From: Shimia sp.
Lineage (GTDB): Bacteria; Pseudomonadota; Alphaproteobacteria; Rhodobacterales; Rhodobacteraceae
Assembly (NCBI GenBank): GCA_024224295.1
Contig: JAAENN010000022.1
Span: 1 to 64,000 of the forward strand
DNA length: 64,000 bases
Direction: 5' to 3'
This document shows, in pieces, positions 36,879 to 45,046 of the stretch; within the stretch, counting starts at the first letter, position 1; every line of letters begins with the position of its first letter. The notes beneath the pieces are model-generated. The model searched no databases and was not told the origin of the DNA. It saw only the letters and a program-made list of their open reading frames with translations. The position numbers were made by a program, and so were the translations under genes.

Positions 36879-38954
36879 ATGTCGTTTCAGACCGCCAAAC
36901 CTACATCAGATGAGGAAGACGTGCTCTTCCGCCTTCTGCGCCAGCTTGATCAGGCGCCGGACGCATCACAGCGCGCCACAGCGGCGTCGGTGGGGATATC
37001 TTTGGGGCGTCTGAATGCACAACTGCGCGCTGCGGCAGAAGCCGGGCTGATTACCATTAGTGATCGCGCGGGCCCGGACAAGCGACAGAGGTTTGCCTAT
37101 TCGCTCACCGCGCGTGGTGCAGCGGAGAAAGTGCGGCTCACAGATCAATTCCTCGCCCGCAAACTCGCAGAGTACAATGCGCTTCATGCGGAACTGACAG
37201 GCTCGGCAAGCGGCCTGGTCCCTATCAAACACAGGACACATCCAATGCAAAACAACCTTGCTCCTATTCCTGAGCTTTATGTTTCTTATGAGAGCGCTCA
37301 GAAGCTGAAAGTGGAAGCGGCTGATCTGGTCAGCTGGGATCTGACGCCGCGTCAGATCTGCGACCTGGAACTGTTGATGAACGGTGGCTTCAATCCTCTG
37401 AAAGGCTTTTTGACCGAAGAAGATTACACCGGTGTGGTTGAGAACATGCGTTTGGCAGACGGCTCTCTGTGGCCAATGCCCATCAATCTGGATGTTTCTG
37501 AGGAGTTCGCTGCTGGCCTGAAAGACGGTCAAGACATTGCACTGCGCGATCAAGAGGGCGTGATCCTTGCGACCATGACCGTGACCGACAATTTTGTGCC
37601 CAACAAAGCGCGCGAAGCGGAAAAGGTGTTCGGTGCAGATGACGACGCGCACCCAGCCGTGAACTACCTGCACAACCAAGCTGGCAACGTGTATCTCGGT
37701 GGTCCGGTTACCGGCATTCAACAGCCCGTGCACTATGACTTCCGCGCTCGCCGCGACACACCAAACGAGCTGCGCGCCTATTTCCGCAAGATGGGCTGGC
37801 GCAAAGTGGTTGCGTTCCAAACCCGTAACCCGCTGCACCGTGCACACCAGGAACTGACCTTCCGCGCCGCAAAAGAAGCGCAGGCCAACCTGCTGATCCA
37901 TCCGGTTGTCGGCATGACAAAGCCGGGCGACGTGGACCACTTCACTCGCGTGCGCTGCTATGAGGCGGTTCTGGACAAATACCCACAGTCGACCACATCC
38001 ATGTCTTTGCTGAACCTGGCGATGCGTATGGCAGGTCCACGCGAGGCGGTTTGGCATGGCTTAATCCGCGCCAACCACGGCTGCACCCACTTCATCGTTG
38101 GTCGTGATCACGCCGGTCCCGGCAAAAACTCCGCTGGCGAAGACTTCTACGGGCCGTATGACGCACAAGATCTGTTCCGCGCCCATGAGGATGAAATCGG
38201 CATCGAAATGGTCGACTTCAAACACATGGTGTGGGTGCAGGAGCGCGCACAATATGAGCCAATGGATGAGATCAAGGACAAAGACGACGTCACCATCCTG
38301 AACATCTCTGGCACTGAGTTGCGTCGTCGTTTGGCCGAAGGACTGGAAATCCCAGAGTGGTTCTCTTTCCCTGAGGTGGTGAAAGAGCTGCGCAAGACCC
38401 GCCCACCACGGGCGCAGCAGGGCTTCACCGTGTTCTTCACTGGCTTTTCCGGCTCCGGTAAGTCCACCATCGCCAACGCCTTGATGGTGAAGTTGATGGA
38501 AATGGGTGGCCGCCCTGTGACGCTTCTAGACGGTGACATTGTGCGGAAGAACCTGTCCTCTGAACTGGGCTTCTCCAAAGAACACCGCGATCTGAACATC
38601 CGCCGGATTGGCTATGTGGCATCCGAGATCACCAAAAACGGTGGTATCGCAATCTGTGCGCCAATTGCGCCATATGCCACCACCCGCCGGGCTGTGCGTG
38701 AAGACGTTGAGGGCTTTGGCGCCTTTGTTGAGGTGCACGTTGCGACCTCGATTGAGGAATGCGAACGCCGCGACCGCAAAGGCCTCTACAAGCTGGCTCG
38801 CGAAGGTAAGATCAAAGAGTTCACCGGTATTTCGGACCCATACGACGTGCCTGCTAACCCTGAGTTGCGTGTTGAAACCGAAGGTACAGATGTCGACCAC
38901 TGCGCCCATCAGGTGATCCTGAAGCTGGAGAGCCTTGGTTTGATCAAAGGCTGA
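36879..38954 (+). CDS. sat/cysC: Winged-helix (MarR-like) domain fused to ATP sulfurylase and APS kinase
   Basis: One 691-aa ORF without internal stop. Residues 12-110 match the EPS-associated MarR-type winged helix (QRATAASVGISLGRLNAQLRAAAEAGLI, then TARGAAEKVRLTDQFLARKLAEY). Residues 123-510 are ATP sulfurylase with QTRNPLHRAHQE (314-324) and GRDHAGPG (408-415). Residues 515-691 are APS kinase with P-loop GFSGSGKST (522-530) and LLDGDIVRKNLS. The enzyme makes APS and PAPS from sulfate. Met123 (37245) is the usual Sat-CysC start and has AGGA 8 nt upstream, so a shorter 569-aa product may also be made. The start at 36879 has only a weak Shine-Dalgarno. Confidence 0.9.
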   Translation: MSFQTAKPTSDEEDVLFRLLRQLDQAPDASQRATAASVGISLGRLNAQLRAAAEAGLITISDRAGPDKRQRFAYSLTARGAAEKVRLTDQFLARKLAEYNALHAELTGSASGLVPIKHRTHPMQNNLAPIPELYVSYESAQKLKVEAADLVSWDLTPRQICDLELLMNGGFNPLKGFLTEEDYTGVVENMRLADGSLWPMPINLDVSEEFAAGLKDGQDIALRDQEGVILATMTVTDNFVPNKAREAEKVFGADDDAHPAVNYLHNQAGNVYLGGPVTGIQQPVHYDFRARRDTPNELRAYFRKMGWRKVVAFQTRNPLHRAHQELTFRAAKEAQANLLIHPVVGMTKPGDVDHFTRVRCYEAVLDKYPQSTTSMSLLNLAMRMAGPREAVWHGLIRANHGCTHFIVGRDHAGPGKNSAGEDFYGPYDAQDLFRAHEDEIGIEMVDFKHMVWVQERAQYEPMDEIKDKDDVTILNISGTELRRRLAEGLEIPEWFSFPEVVKELRKTRPPRAQQGFTVFFTGFSGSGKSTIANALMVKLMEMGGRPVTLLDGDIVRKNLSSELGFSKEHRDLNIRRIGYVASEITKNGGIAICAPIAPYATTRRAVREDVEGFGAFVEVHVATSIEECERRDRKGLYKLAREGKIKEFTGISDPYDVPANPELRVETEGTDVDHCAHQVILKLESLGLIKG

Positions 38955-38974
38955 AAACAGCCGTAGAAAACACG

Positions 38975-39004
38975 AAAGGCGCGGGATTTCCCGCGCCTTT
39001 TTTT
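38975..39004. terminator. Intrinsic terminator after sat/cysC
   Basis: Perfect stem GGCGCGGG / CCCGCGCC with an ATTT loop followed by seven T. AAA on the 5' side makes it usable from the fasciclin side as well. Confidence 0.9.
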
Positions 39005-39023
39005 GTGAGTGGTGCTGTTGTTC

Positions 39024-39524
39024 TTAGCTTTCAGGGATCAGCACTTTGTCGATCACATGGATCACGCCGTTAGAGGCGCCGATGTCCGCAGAGACGACTT
39101 TGGCGCCGTCGACTTTCACGCCGTTGCGCGCATTGACGTCCAGCTTGGAGCCTTCCACGGTCAGGACCATGGCTTTTTTACCCGCGATGTCGCCGGACAT
39201 CACTTTGGCAGGCACCACGTGGTAGGTCAGAATGGACACCAGCTTATCTTTGTTCTCCGGCTTCAGAAGGTCCTCAACTGTGCCGGCTGGCAGGGCGGCA
39301 AACGCTTCGTCTGTTGGCGCGAAGACGGTGAATGGGCCGTCACCTTTCAAGGTGTCCACGAGACCTGCGGCCTGAACGGCAGCGACCAGAGTGGTGAAGC
39401 TGCCAGCGCCGACGGCGGTGTCAACGATGTCCTTTTTGCCGTGGCCATCCGCCATGGCGAAGGTCGCGGTGGTGACCGCCATGGCAGCGCCGACAACGGA
39501 TGCGATAAAGGTGCGTCTGAACAT
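39024..39524 (-). CDS. Secreted fasciclin-domain protein
   Basis: A 166-aa protein. Signal peptide [20 protein letters not shown], then a single FAS1 domain ([68 protein letters not shown]). FAS1 proteins mediate adhesion at the cell surface or periplasm. ATG 39524 has GAGAGGAA upstream. Single gene. Confidence 0.92.
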   Translation of the reverse strand: MFRRTFIASVVGAAMAVTTATFAMADGHGKKDIVDTAVGAGSFTTLVAAVQAAGLVDTLKGDGPFTVFAPTDEAFAALPAGTVEDLLKPENKDKLVSILTYHVVPAKVMSGDIAGKKAMVLTVEGSKLDVNARNGVKVDGAKVVSADIGASNGVIHVIDKVLIPES

Positions 39525-39678
39525 TTGATTTCCTCTCCAATGTTGATGCAAAAGCTACGCAGAGGAGGGATCAAATGGATCAGAGAATTTGTGCATAAGG
39601 ATAGGTCTGGGTGTGTATCTATATGAAATAAAACAATAAACGTTTTTGTGAGATGCGCGTGATCAAGGGGGATTTCGT

Positions 39679-39716
39679 ATCGGCACACAGGCCTTCGTGT
39701 GCCGATCCAGTTTTTT
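39679..39716 (+). terminator. Terminator-like hairpin oriented plus, without an annotated plus-strand gene
   Basis: A 10-bp perfect stem ATCGGCACAC (39679-39688) / GTGTGCCGAT (39697-39706) is followed on the plus strand by six T (39711-39716). The neighbouring genes are both on the minus strand, so its use is unclear; it may mark the end of an unseen transcript. Confidence 0.5.
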
Positions 39717-39721
39717 AACAC

Positions 39722-41506
39722 TCAATTTTTGCGCGTTGCGGCGTGTGCGACATCAAGCACATGATGGCCCATAGGGGCGATCAGATCTGCCTTTTGAGGG
39801 CCGTCTGGCGCGCGGTAAATTTCGATGTCTTCTTTGATGGTGATCTGCACCTTGATGTCGGCCAGCGTTTCCGGATCGATGGCTGTGGGGTCGTCCGACA
39901 GGATCACGAAATCTGCGAGCTTGCCAATTTCAATGCTGCCTTTCTGGTCCTCTTCAAAATGCTGATACGCAGGCCAGAGGGTCATCGCTTTCAGCGCGGT
40001 CATCACATCGACACGCTGGTGAGGGCCGAGGATATCGCCGGAGCGGGTGCGGCGGGTCACGGTGGCGGAGAGCACGCGCATGCTATCAGGGAAGGCCACG
40101 GGGGCGTCGTGGTGCGTTCCAAACATCATGCCACGTTCGCGGACCCAGCCGGTTGGGGAGATATTGTCGGCATTGATTGGGCCGACGGTGCGATCGCGGT
40201 GCCAGTCGCCCCAATAAAACGTGTGCATGGGAAATAGCGAGGGGAAGACGTTGAGCTGGTGCATCTCCGCCACTTGGTCTTCGCGTAGGAACTGACCGTG
40301 AATCAGCACGGGACGGCGGTCGGCCATGCCATGTTTTGCTTCGGCGGCTTTGATCGCGGCGAGCAGCATGTCGGAGGCACCTTCGCCATTGGCGTGGGTC
40401 AGGATCTGGATGCCGTTGGCAAAGGCCCATGCGATGGCATCGTTGACTTGGTCTTCGCTTGCGGCGGAATAGCCTTTGTAGCCGGGCGGATAGGTGCCGA
40501 CAGGGTCGTAGTATGGTCGGTCGCGTAGCGCAGTGAAACCTTGCGGGGAGCCGTCGATGGTAAGTTTGGCTCCGGCGATGCGTACGCCGTTTTCGTAGGT
40601 GTCTGATTGATTGGCGAGGATGTAATCGCGGTCCACCAGAACGTCTGGGTAAATAGTGAGATCCACGGGGATGTCTCCGGCGGCAGCCACGGCGCGGGCA
40701 ATTTCCGAAACCTGAGGTGAGGCGCGGCCTTCTTGCGCGGTGGTGTAGCCAAAACTGGCCCAGAGCTGGGTACCCGCGCGGGCGAAAGCTTTAAATCCTT
40801 CGTCGCCGACGCCGCCCATCAGTTTGCCCAAGGCGAGGAAGAAAGCGTTTTCCTCAAGTACGCCGTTGGGTGTGCCGTCTTCGGCATAGCGGATTATGCC
40901 ACCGGGAGGGGTGGGGGTTTCGCGGGTGATGTCTGCGACGGCCAGCGCAGCCGAGTTGGCAGCGCCGAAGTGGCCGGATTGATGCACGATTATAATTGGC
41001 ACGTCTTTGGAAACCGCGTCGAGGTCGTCTTTGGTGGGGTGGCGCAATTCGGCCAATTGGGATTGGTCATAGCCAAATCCGACAATCAGGTTTGAGCTCT
41101 CAATGGCAGCTTGATTGTTGGCGATCCAGGTGCGCAGGGTTTCCTGCAGGGAGGCGATGTCTTGAACCTCGCCATCTGGTGGCGCGAGAAGGTTGGCGGA
41201 GAGCGCTTGCAGGCCACCCATAACGGCGTGGCCGTGGCTGTCGACAAAGCCCGGCAGCAAGGCGCGGCCATCGAGATCGAACACAATGGTGGTGGCGTCC
41301 TGATGGACGAGCATGTCGGCGTGCGCACCTACGGCGAGGATGCGGCCGTCTTTCACGGCGACGGCTTCAGCCCGTGGAGCCGCATCGTTGATGGTGAGGA
41401 TGGGGCCGCCGGAATAGATGGTGTCGGCAATTTCCTGCGCCAGAAGAGGCGCGGATAGAGCGGTGGACAATGCAAGTCCGCCAAGCGTGGCTGTCAAACG
41501 AGTCAT
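39722..41506 (-). CDS. Periplasmic amidohydrolase (Amidohydro_3, YtcJ-like)
   Basis: A 594-aa metal-dependent hydrolase. Signal peptide LGGLALSTALSAPLLAQ. The TIM-barrel starts with GPILTINDAAPRAEAVAVKDGRILAVG and the metal HxH motif lies in LPGFVDSHGHAVMGG; later metal/catalytic regions are THANGEGASD and IHGQFLRED. GKLADFVILSDDP is the family C-terminus. Substrate unknown. ATG 41506 follows an AAAAGGA; the longer frame is not signal-like. Independent gene. Confidence 0.88.
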   Translation of the reverse strand: MTRLTATLGGLALSTALSAPLLAQEIADTIYSGGPILTINDAAPRAEAVAVKDGRILAVGAHADMLVHQDATTIVFDLDGRALLPGFVDSHGHAVMGGLQALSANLLAPPDGEVQDIASLQETLRTWIANNQAAIESSNLIVGFGYDQSQLAELRHPTKDDLDAVSKDVPIIIVHQSGHFGAANSAALAVADITRETPTPPGGIIRYAEDGTPNGVLEENAFFLALGKLMGGVGDEGFKAFARAGTQLWASFGYTTAQEGRASPQVSEIARAVAAAGDIPVDLTIYPDVLVDRDYILANQSDTYENGVRIAGAKLTIDGSPQGFTALRDRPYYDPVGTYPPGYKGYSAASEDQVNDAIAWAFANGIQILTHANGEGASDMLLAAIKAAEAKHGMADRRPVLIHGQFLREDQVAEMHQLNVFPSLFPMHTFYWGDWHRDRTVGPINADNISPTGWVRERGMMFGTHHDAPVAFPDSMRVLSATVTRRTRSGDILGPHQRVDVMTALKAMTLWPAYQHFEEDQKGSIEIGKLADFVILSDDPTAIDPETLADIKVQITIKEDIEIYRAPDGPQKADLIAPMGHHVLDVAHAATRKN

Positions 41507-41593
41507 CACAAAATCCTTTTGGGGTATGGGACGACTGTGAACGCAAGCGGAGGTGTCTGTCAAATGGCAGTGCTTCAGTGACCCGACACATTA

Positions 41594-41620
41594 AAAGGCC
41601 CGCCGAAATGGCGGGCCTTT
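41594..41620 (-). terminator. Intrinsic terminator of the BMP transporter operon
   Basis: Perfect stem AAAGGCCCGCC / GGCGGGCCTTT with a 5-nt loop, 25 bp after the BMP-protein stop. Read on the minus strand it ends in T residues. It also separates the amidohydrolase gene. Confidence 0.85.
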
Positions 41621-41644
41621 CAGGTTGATCTCTTTTGGATCAGC

Positions 41645-42724
41645 TTAGTTCGGGATCTCGGCGGTGATGCCTTCCAGGTAGAAGTTCATGCCGGCCAGAC
41701 CGTCGTCACCGTAGTCTTGCGCGGTTTCACCTTCTGCCAACCAAGGAGTGCCGTCCTGCTTGTTCAGCGGTCCGGTGAAGGCGTGGTAGGAGCCGTCTGC
41801 CAGCGCATCAACCAGAGCCAGCGCTTCGGCTTTTACGTCGGCTGGAACTGCGTCGGAGATTTCACCGATGCCAACCATGCCAGCGCCGATGCCGTCCCAT
41901 GTGGACACGGATTCCCATGTGCCGTCCATGACAGCCTGGGTACGTGCTACGTAGTAAGGCGCCCAGTCATCGATGATGGAGGACACGCGTGGGAATGGGG
42001 CGTATTCGCCCATGTCAGACGCCTGACCAAAGGTCACAACATTGCCAGCGGCCTGAGCAGCGGCCTGTGGCGCAGTGGAGTCGGTGTGCTGCAGGATCAC
42101 GTCGGCGCCTTGCTCGATCAGAGCTTTGGCCGCGTCAGCTTCTTTGGCAGGATCAAACCAAGTGTAGGCCCAGATGATGGAGAACTCGACGTCCGGGTTT
42201 ACTTTTTTGGCGTGGATGTAGGCGGAGTTGATGCCGCGGATCACTTCTGGGATCGGGAAGGACGCGATGTAACCAATTTTGTTGGTTTTGGTCATCTTGC
42301 CCGCGATGTGGCCCTGTACTGCGCGACCTTCGTAGAAGCGTGCGGAGTAAACGGACACGTTGTCAGCCTGCTTATAGCCAGTCGCGTGCTCAAACTTCAC
42401 CTTTGGGAATTTTTTGGCAACGTTGATGGTTGGATCCATGTAGCCAAAAGAGGTGGTGAAGATCAGGTCAGCGCCTTGCAGAGCCATCTGTGTGATCACA
42501 CGCTCGGCGTCGGCACCTTCCGGCACGCTTTCAACAAAGGTGGTTTCCACTTTGTCGCCAAACGCCTCTTCTACCGCCAGACGGCCTTTGTCGTGCTCAT
42601 AGGTCCAGCCGCCGTCGCCCACTGGGCCAACGTAGACGAAGCCGACTTTGGTGGTGTCGGCCATGGCGGTGGTCGCCAGACCCAGCGCGACAGCTGCGCT
42701 TGTCAAAAGTTTGGTGAATTTCAT
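41645..42724 (-). CDS. BMP-family ABC transporter substrate-binding protein
   Basis: A 359-aa periplasmic binding protein. Signal peptide FTKLLTSAAVALGLATTAMA, then KVGFVYVGPVGDGGWTYEHDKG, QGADLIFTTSFGYMDP, GYIASFPIPEVIRGINSAY and ADVILQHTDSTAPQAAAQ, typical of nucleoside-binding BmpA/PnrA proteins. It is the last gene of a complete transporter operon, downstream of two permeases and the double ATPase. Confidence 0.93.
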   Translation of the reverse strand: MKFTKLLTSAAVALGLATTAMADTTKVGFVYVGPVGDGGWTYEHDKGRLAVEEAFGDKVETTFVESVPEGADAERVITQMALQGADLIFTTSFGYMDPTINVAKKFPKVKFEHATGYKQADNVSVYSARFYEGRAVQGHIAGKMTKTNKIGYIASFPIPEVIRGINSAYIHAKKVNPDVEFSIIWAYTWFDPAKEADAAKALIEQGADVILQHTDSTAPQAAAQAAGNVVTFGQASDMGEYAPFPRVSSIIDDWAPYYVARTQAVMDGTWESVSTWDGIGAGMVGIGEISDAVPADVKAEALALVDALADGSYHAFTGPLNKQDGTPWLAEGETAQDYGDDGLAGMNFYLEGITAEIPN

Positions 42725-42768
42725 TTCGGGTAATCCCCCTGTTGGTGGCAGTTTTTTGTTTAGGTGCC

Positions 42769-43689
42769 TCATTGCGAGGCGTGGAATGTGCGGCCAAGTG
42801 ATGCGGGTGCGCCGCTTTTGTCAGCCGACATGATGACCAGAACGAGGATGGTTATCAGATACGGAGACATTGCCAAGTATTCCACTGGAATGGCAATACC
42901 CGCTGCCTGCAGATTGAGCTGCAAAACGTTAATCCCGCCAAAAAGATAGGCACCCAGCAGAACGCGCCATGGCTTCCAGGAGGCGAAGACCACAAGGGCC
43001 AAAGCGATCCAGCCGACACCGGCGGTCATGCCTTCGGTCCATTGCGGCACGCGGATGAGCGAAATATAGGCACCACCCAGACCGGCACAGGCACCGCCAA
43101 ACATGATGGCGAGGATGCGCACGCGGATGACGTTGTAGCCAAGTGCGTGGGCGGCGTCGTGGCTTTCGCCAACTGCGCGCAGGATCAGACCGCCGCGGGA
43201 TTTTTTGAGGAACCACCAAACTGCAGCGGTGAGGCTAATGCCGATGTAGAGCACAGGATCGTGGCTGAACAGGATCGGGCCGAGCACCGGGATGTCTGAG
43301 AGCACCGGTATGTCAAGTTTCGCCATGGCCGGAGGCTTGATGCCCACATAGGACTGCCCCATGAGGGCCGAGAGACCGAGGCCAAAAAGCGTGAGCGCCA
43401 AACCGGAGGCTACCTGATTTGCCAGCGCAAATTGCGTCAGGAAGGCAAACAGTAGCGAGAGCACAGCGCCTGCGATCATGGCGGCGACAAGGCCGACCAT
43501 TGGCGAGGTGGTTTCCACTGCGATGGCAAAACCTGCGATCGCGCCGATGATCATCATGCCTTCGACGCCGAGGTTCAAAACGCCTGCGCGTTCCACAACC
43601 AGTTCACCAATGGCAGCCAGCAGGAGCGGGGTGGCTGCGACCATCAAAGAGGCGATCAGCAGGACGGGGTTGATAGCGGAAAGATCCAT
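42769..43689 (-). CDS. Nucleoside-type ABC transporter permease (second)
   Basis: A 306-aa inner-membrane permease of the branched/BMP class. GELVVERAGVLNLGVEGMMIIGAIAGF is the conserved opening, and LRAVGESHDAAHALGYNVIRVRILAIMFGGACAGLGGAY contains the coupling loop. About eight to ten helices. Its ATG overlaps the stop of the small membrane gene (TAATG), so it is co-translated. Confidence 0.93.
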   Translation of the reverse strand: MDLSAINPVLLIASLMVAATPLLLAAIGELVVERAGVLNLGVEGMMIIGAIAGFAIAVETTSPMVGLVAAMIAGAVLSLLFAFLTQFALANQVASGLALTLFGLGLSALMGQSYVGIKPPAMAKLDIPVLSDIPVLGPILFSHDPVLYIGISLTAAVWWFLKKSRGGLILRAVGESHDAAHALGYNVIRVRILAIMFGGACAGLGGAYISLIRVPQWTEGMTAGVGWIALALVVFASWKPWRVLLGAYLFGGINVLQLNLQAAGIAIPVEYLAMSPYLITILVLVIMSADKSGAPASLGRTFHASQ

Positions 43690-43970
43690 TATACGTTAAC
43701 TCCTACAGCTATGATCGAGGCAAAAAGGAAGAAGCCTGCACCGACTTTGAATGGGAGGCTATTGGAGACGATATTTTGATTTGCACTATTGGTACCGACC
43801 ACTGCTCTGTGCAGGAGCCAAAGCGCGCCATAGGTTGCTGCGCCGATGGCGACAAACAATGCGATTGTTTTGAGTGCGCTGAAACTTGCATCCACTAGTA
43901 GTGTGGCAAAAAAGAACGCTACTAGGCCGCCGAGAGCTCCTTGAAAAACTTGATAAGGGGTACCCATCAC
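43689..43970 (-). CDS. Small membrane protein inserted in the nucleoside ABC operon
   Basis: A 93-aa protein with three hydrophobic helices (about residues 5-25, 32-52, 72-92) and no family I recognise. The gene is visibly AT-richer than its neighbours. ATG overlaps the upstream permease stop (ATGA) and its TAA overlaps the next ATG (TAATG), so it is precisely fitted into the operon. It could be a transporter accessory subunit. Confidence 0.75.
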   Translation of the reverse strand: MMGTPYQVFQGALGGLVAFFFATLLVDASFSALKTIALFVAIGAATYGALWLLHRAVVGTNSANQNIVSNSLPFKVGAGFFLFASIIAVGVNV

Positions 43971-45046
43971 GCGGCTCCCTTTTTCTTAAACACGACGCGG
44001 TAGTTGGTCAGCAGGTCCAGGGCCAGCAGGAAGAACAGGAGCATGCCCTGGAAGACCTGAATGGCGGCGGAGGGCAGACCGAGGTTGCCTTGGGCCAGGT
44101 CGCCGCCGACGTAAGTCAGGGCCATGAGCAAAGCGGCCAATAAAATCCCAACCGGATGCAGGCGGCCGAGGAAGGCCACGATGATCGCGGTGAAGCCATA
44201 GCCGGATGCGAAGTCGATGTTGACCTGACCGGAGGGGCCGGAGACTTCAAATAGCCCTGCGAGGCCTGCCAATGCGCCGGAAGTGCCGAGGCAGAACAGG
44301 ACCAGGCGTGTGGGGTTCACGCCGGCAAACCGGGCGGCGCGCGGGGCTTCGCCGGTCAGACGGATGTTAAAGCCAAGGATGTGGCGGTTGAGCAGGAAGT
44401 AGGAGAAGATCACAGCGATGAAGGCGAAGGCCATGCCCCAGTGCAAGCCAGCGGCTTCGTTGATCCAGCTGTTGGCCGCCGGGTAGTCGGAGAAGTTGCG
44501 CGAGCCGGGGAAGCCCATGCCCTCGGGGTTGCGCAGCAGACCCAGCGACATGGAGGCCAGCAGTTGGTCGGCCACATAGACCAGCATCAGCGACACAAGG
44601 ATTTCATTGGTGCCGAAGCGGACTTTCAGCAGCGCGGGGATCATACCCCAGGCCCAACCACCAAGCGCGCCAGCCACAATCATCAGCGGGAAGATTAGGC
44701 GGGTTTCGGTGGGGTAGACCGCAAGGCCCACAGCGGCGCCACAGATCGCGCCCATGATGTATTGGCCTTCGGCGCCGATGTTCCAGATGCCCGCCTTAAA
44801 GCCCAGCGACAGACCAATGGCGATCAGCACCAATGGCGCGGCTTTCACCAAGAGCTGCGGGCGGTAGTAGAAGGCAAACTCGCCCAGCACCGGATCCCAG
44901 AAGATGGTGCGGATAGCTTCAAACGGATTTTTGCCCAGCACGGAAAACAGCAGGCCGCCCATGATCATGGTGATGGCCACAGCGATCAGCGGTGTGGCGA
45001 GCGACAGGGCGCGCGACGGGGTGGGGCGTTTTTCCAGCGCGATCAT
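43967..45046 (-). CDS. Nucleoside-type ABC transporter permease (first)
   Basis: A 359-aa integral membrane protein. LSLGFKAGIWNIGAEGQYIMGAICGAAVGL is the conserved sugar/nucleoside permease motif and GEAPRAARFAGVNPTRLVLFCLGTSGALAGLAG is the coupling region. Its start overlaps the ATPase gene stop by 4 bp. It should pair with the permease at 42769-43689. Confidence 0.93.
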   Translation of the reverse strand: MIALEKRPTPSRALSLATPLIAVAITMIMGGLLFSVLGKNPFEAIRTIFWDPVLGEFAFYYRPQLLVKAAPLVLIAIGLSLGFKAGIWNIGAEGQYIMGAICGAAVGLAVYPTETRLIFPLMIVAGALGGWAWGMIPALLKVRFGTNEILVSLMLVYVADQLLASMSLGLLRNPEGMGFPGSRNFSDYPAANSWINEAAGLHWGMAFAFIAVIFSYFLLNRHILGFNIRLTGEAPRAARFAGVNPTRLVLFCLGTSGALAGLAGLFEVSGPSGQVNIDFASGYGFTAIIVAFLGRLHPVGILLAALLMALTYVGGDLAQGNLGLPSAAIQVFQGMLLFFLLALDLLTNYRVVFKKKGAA

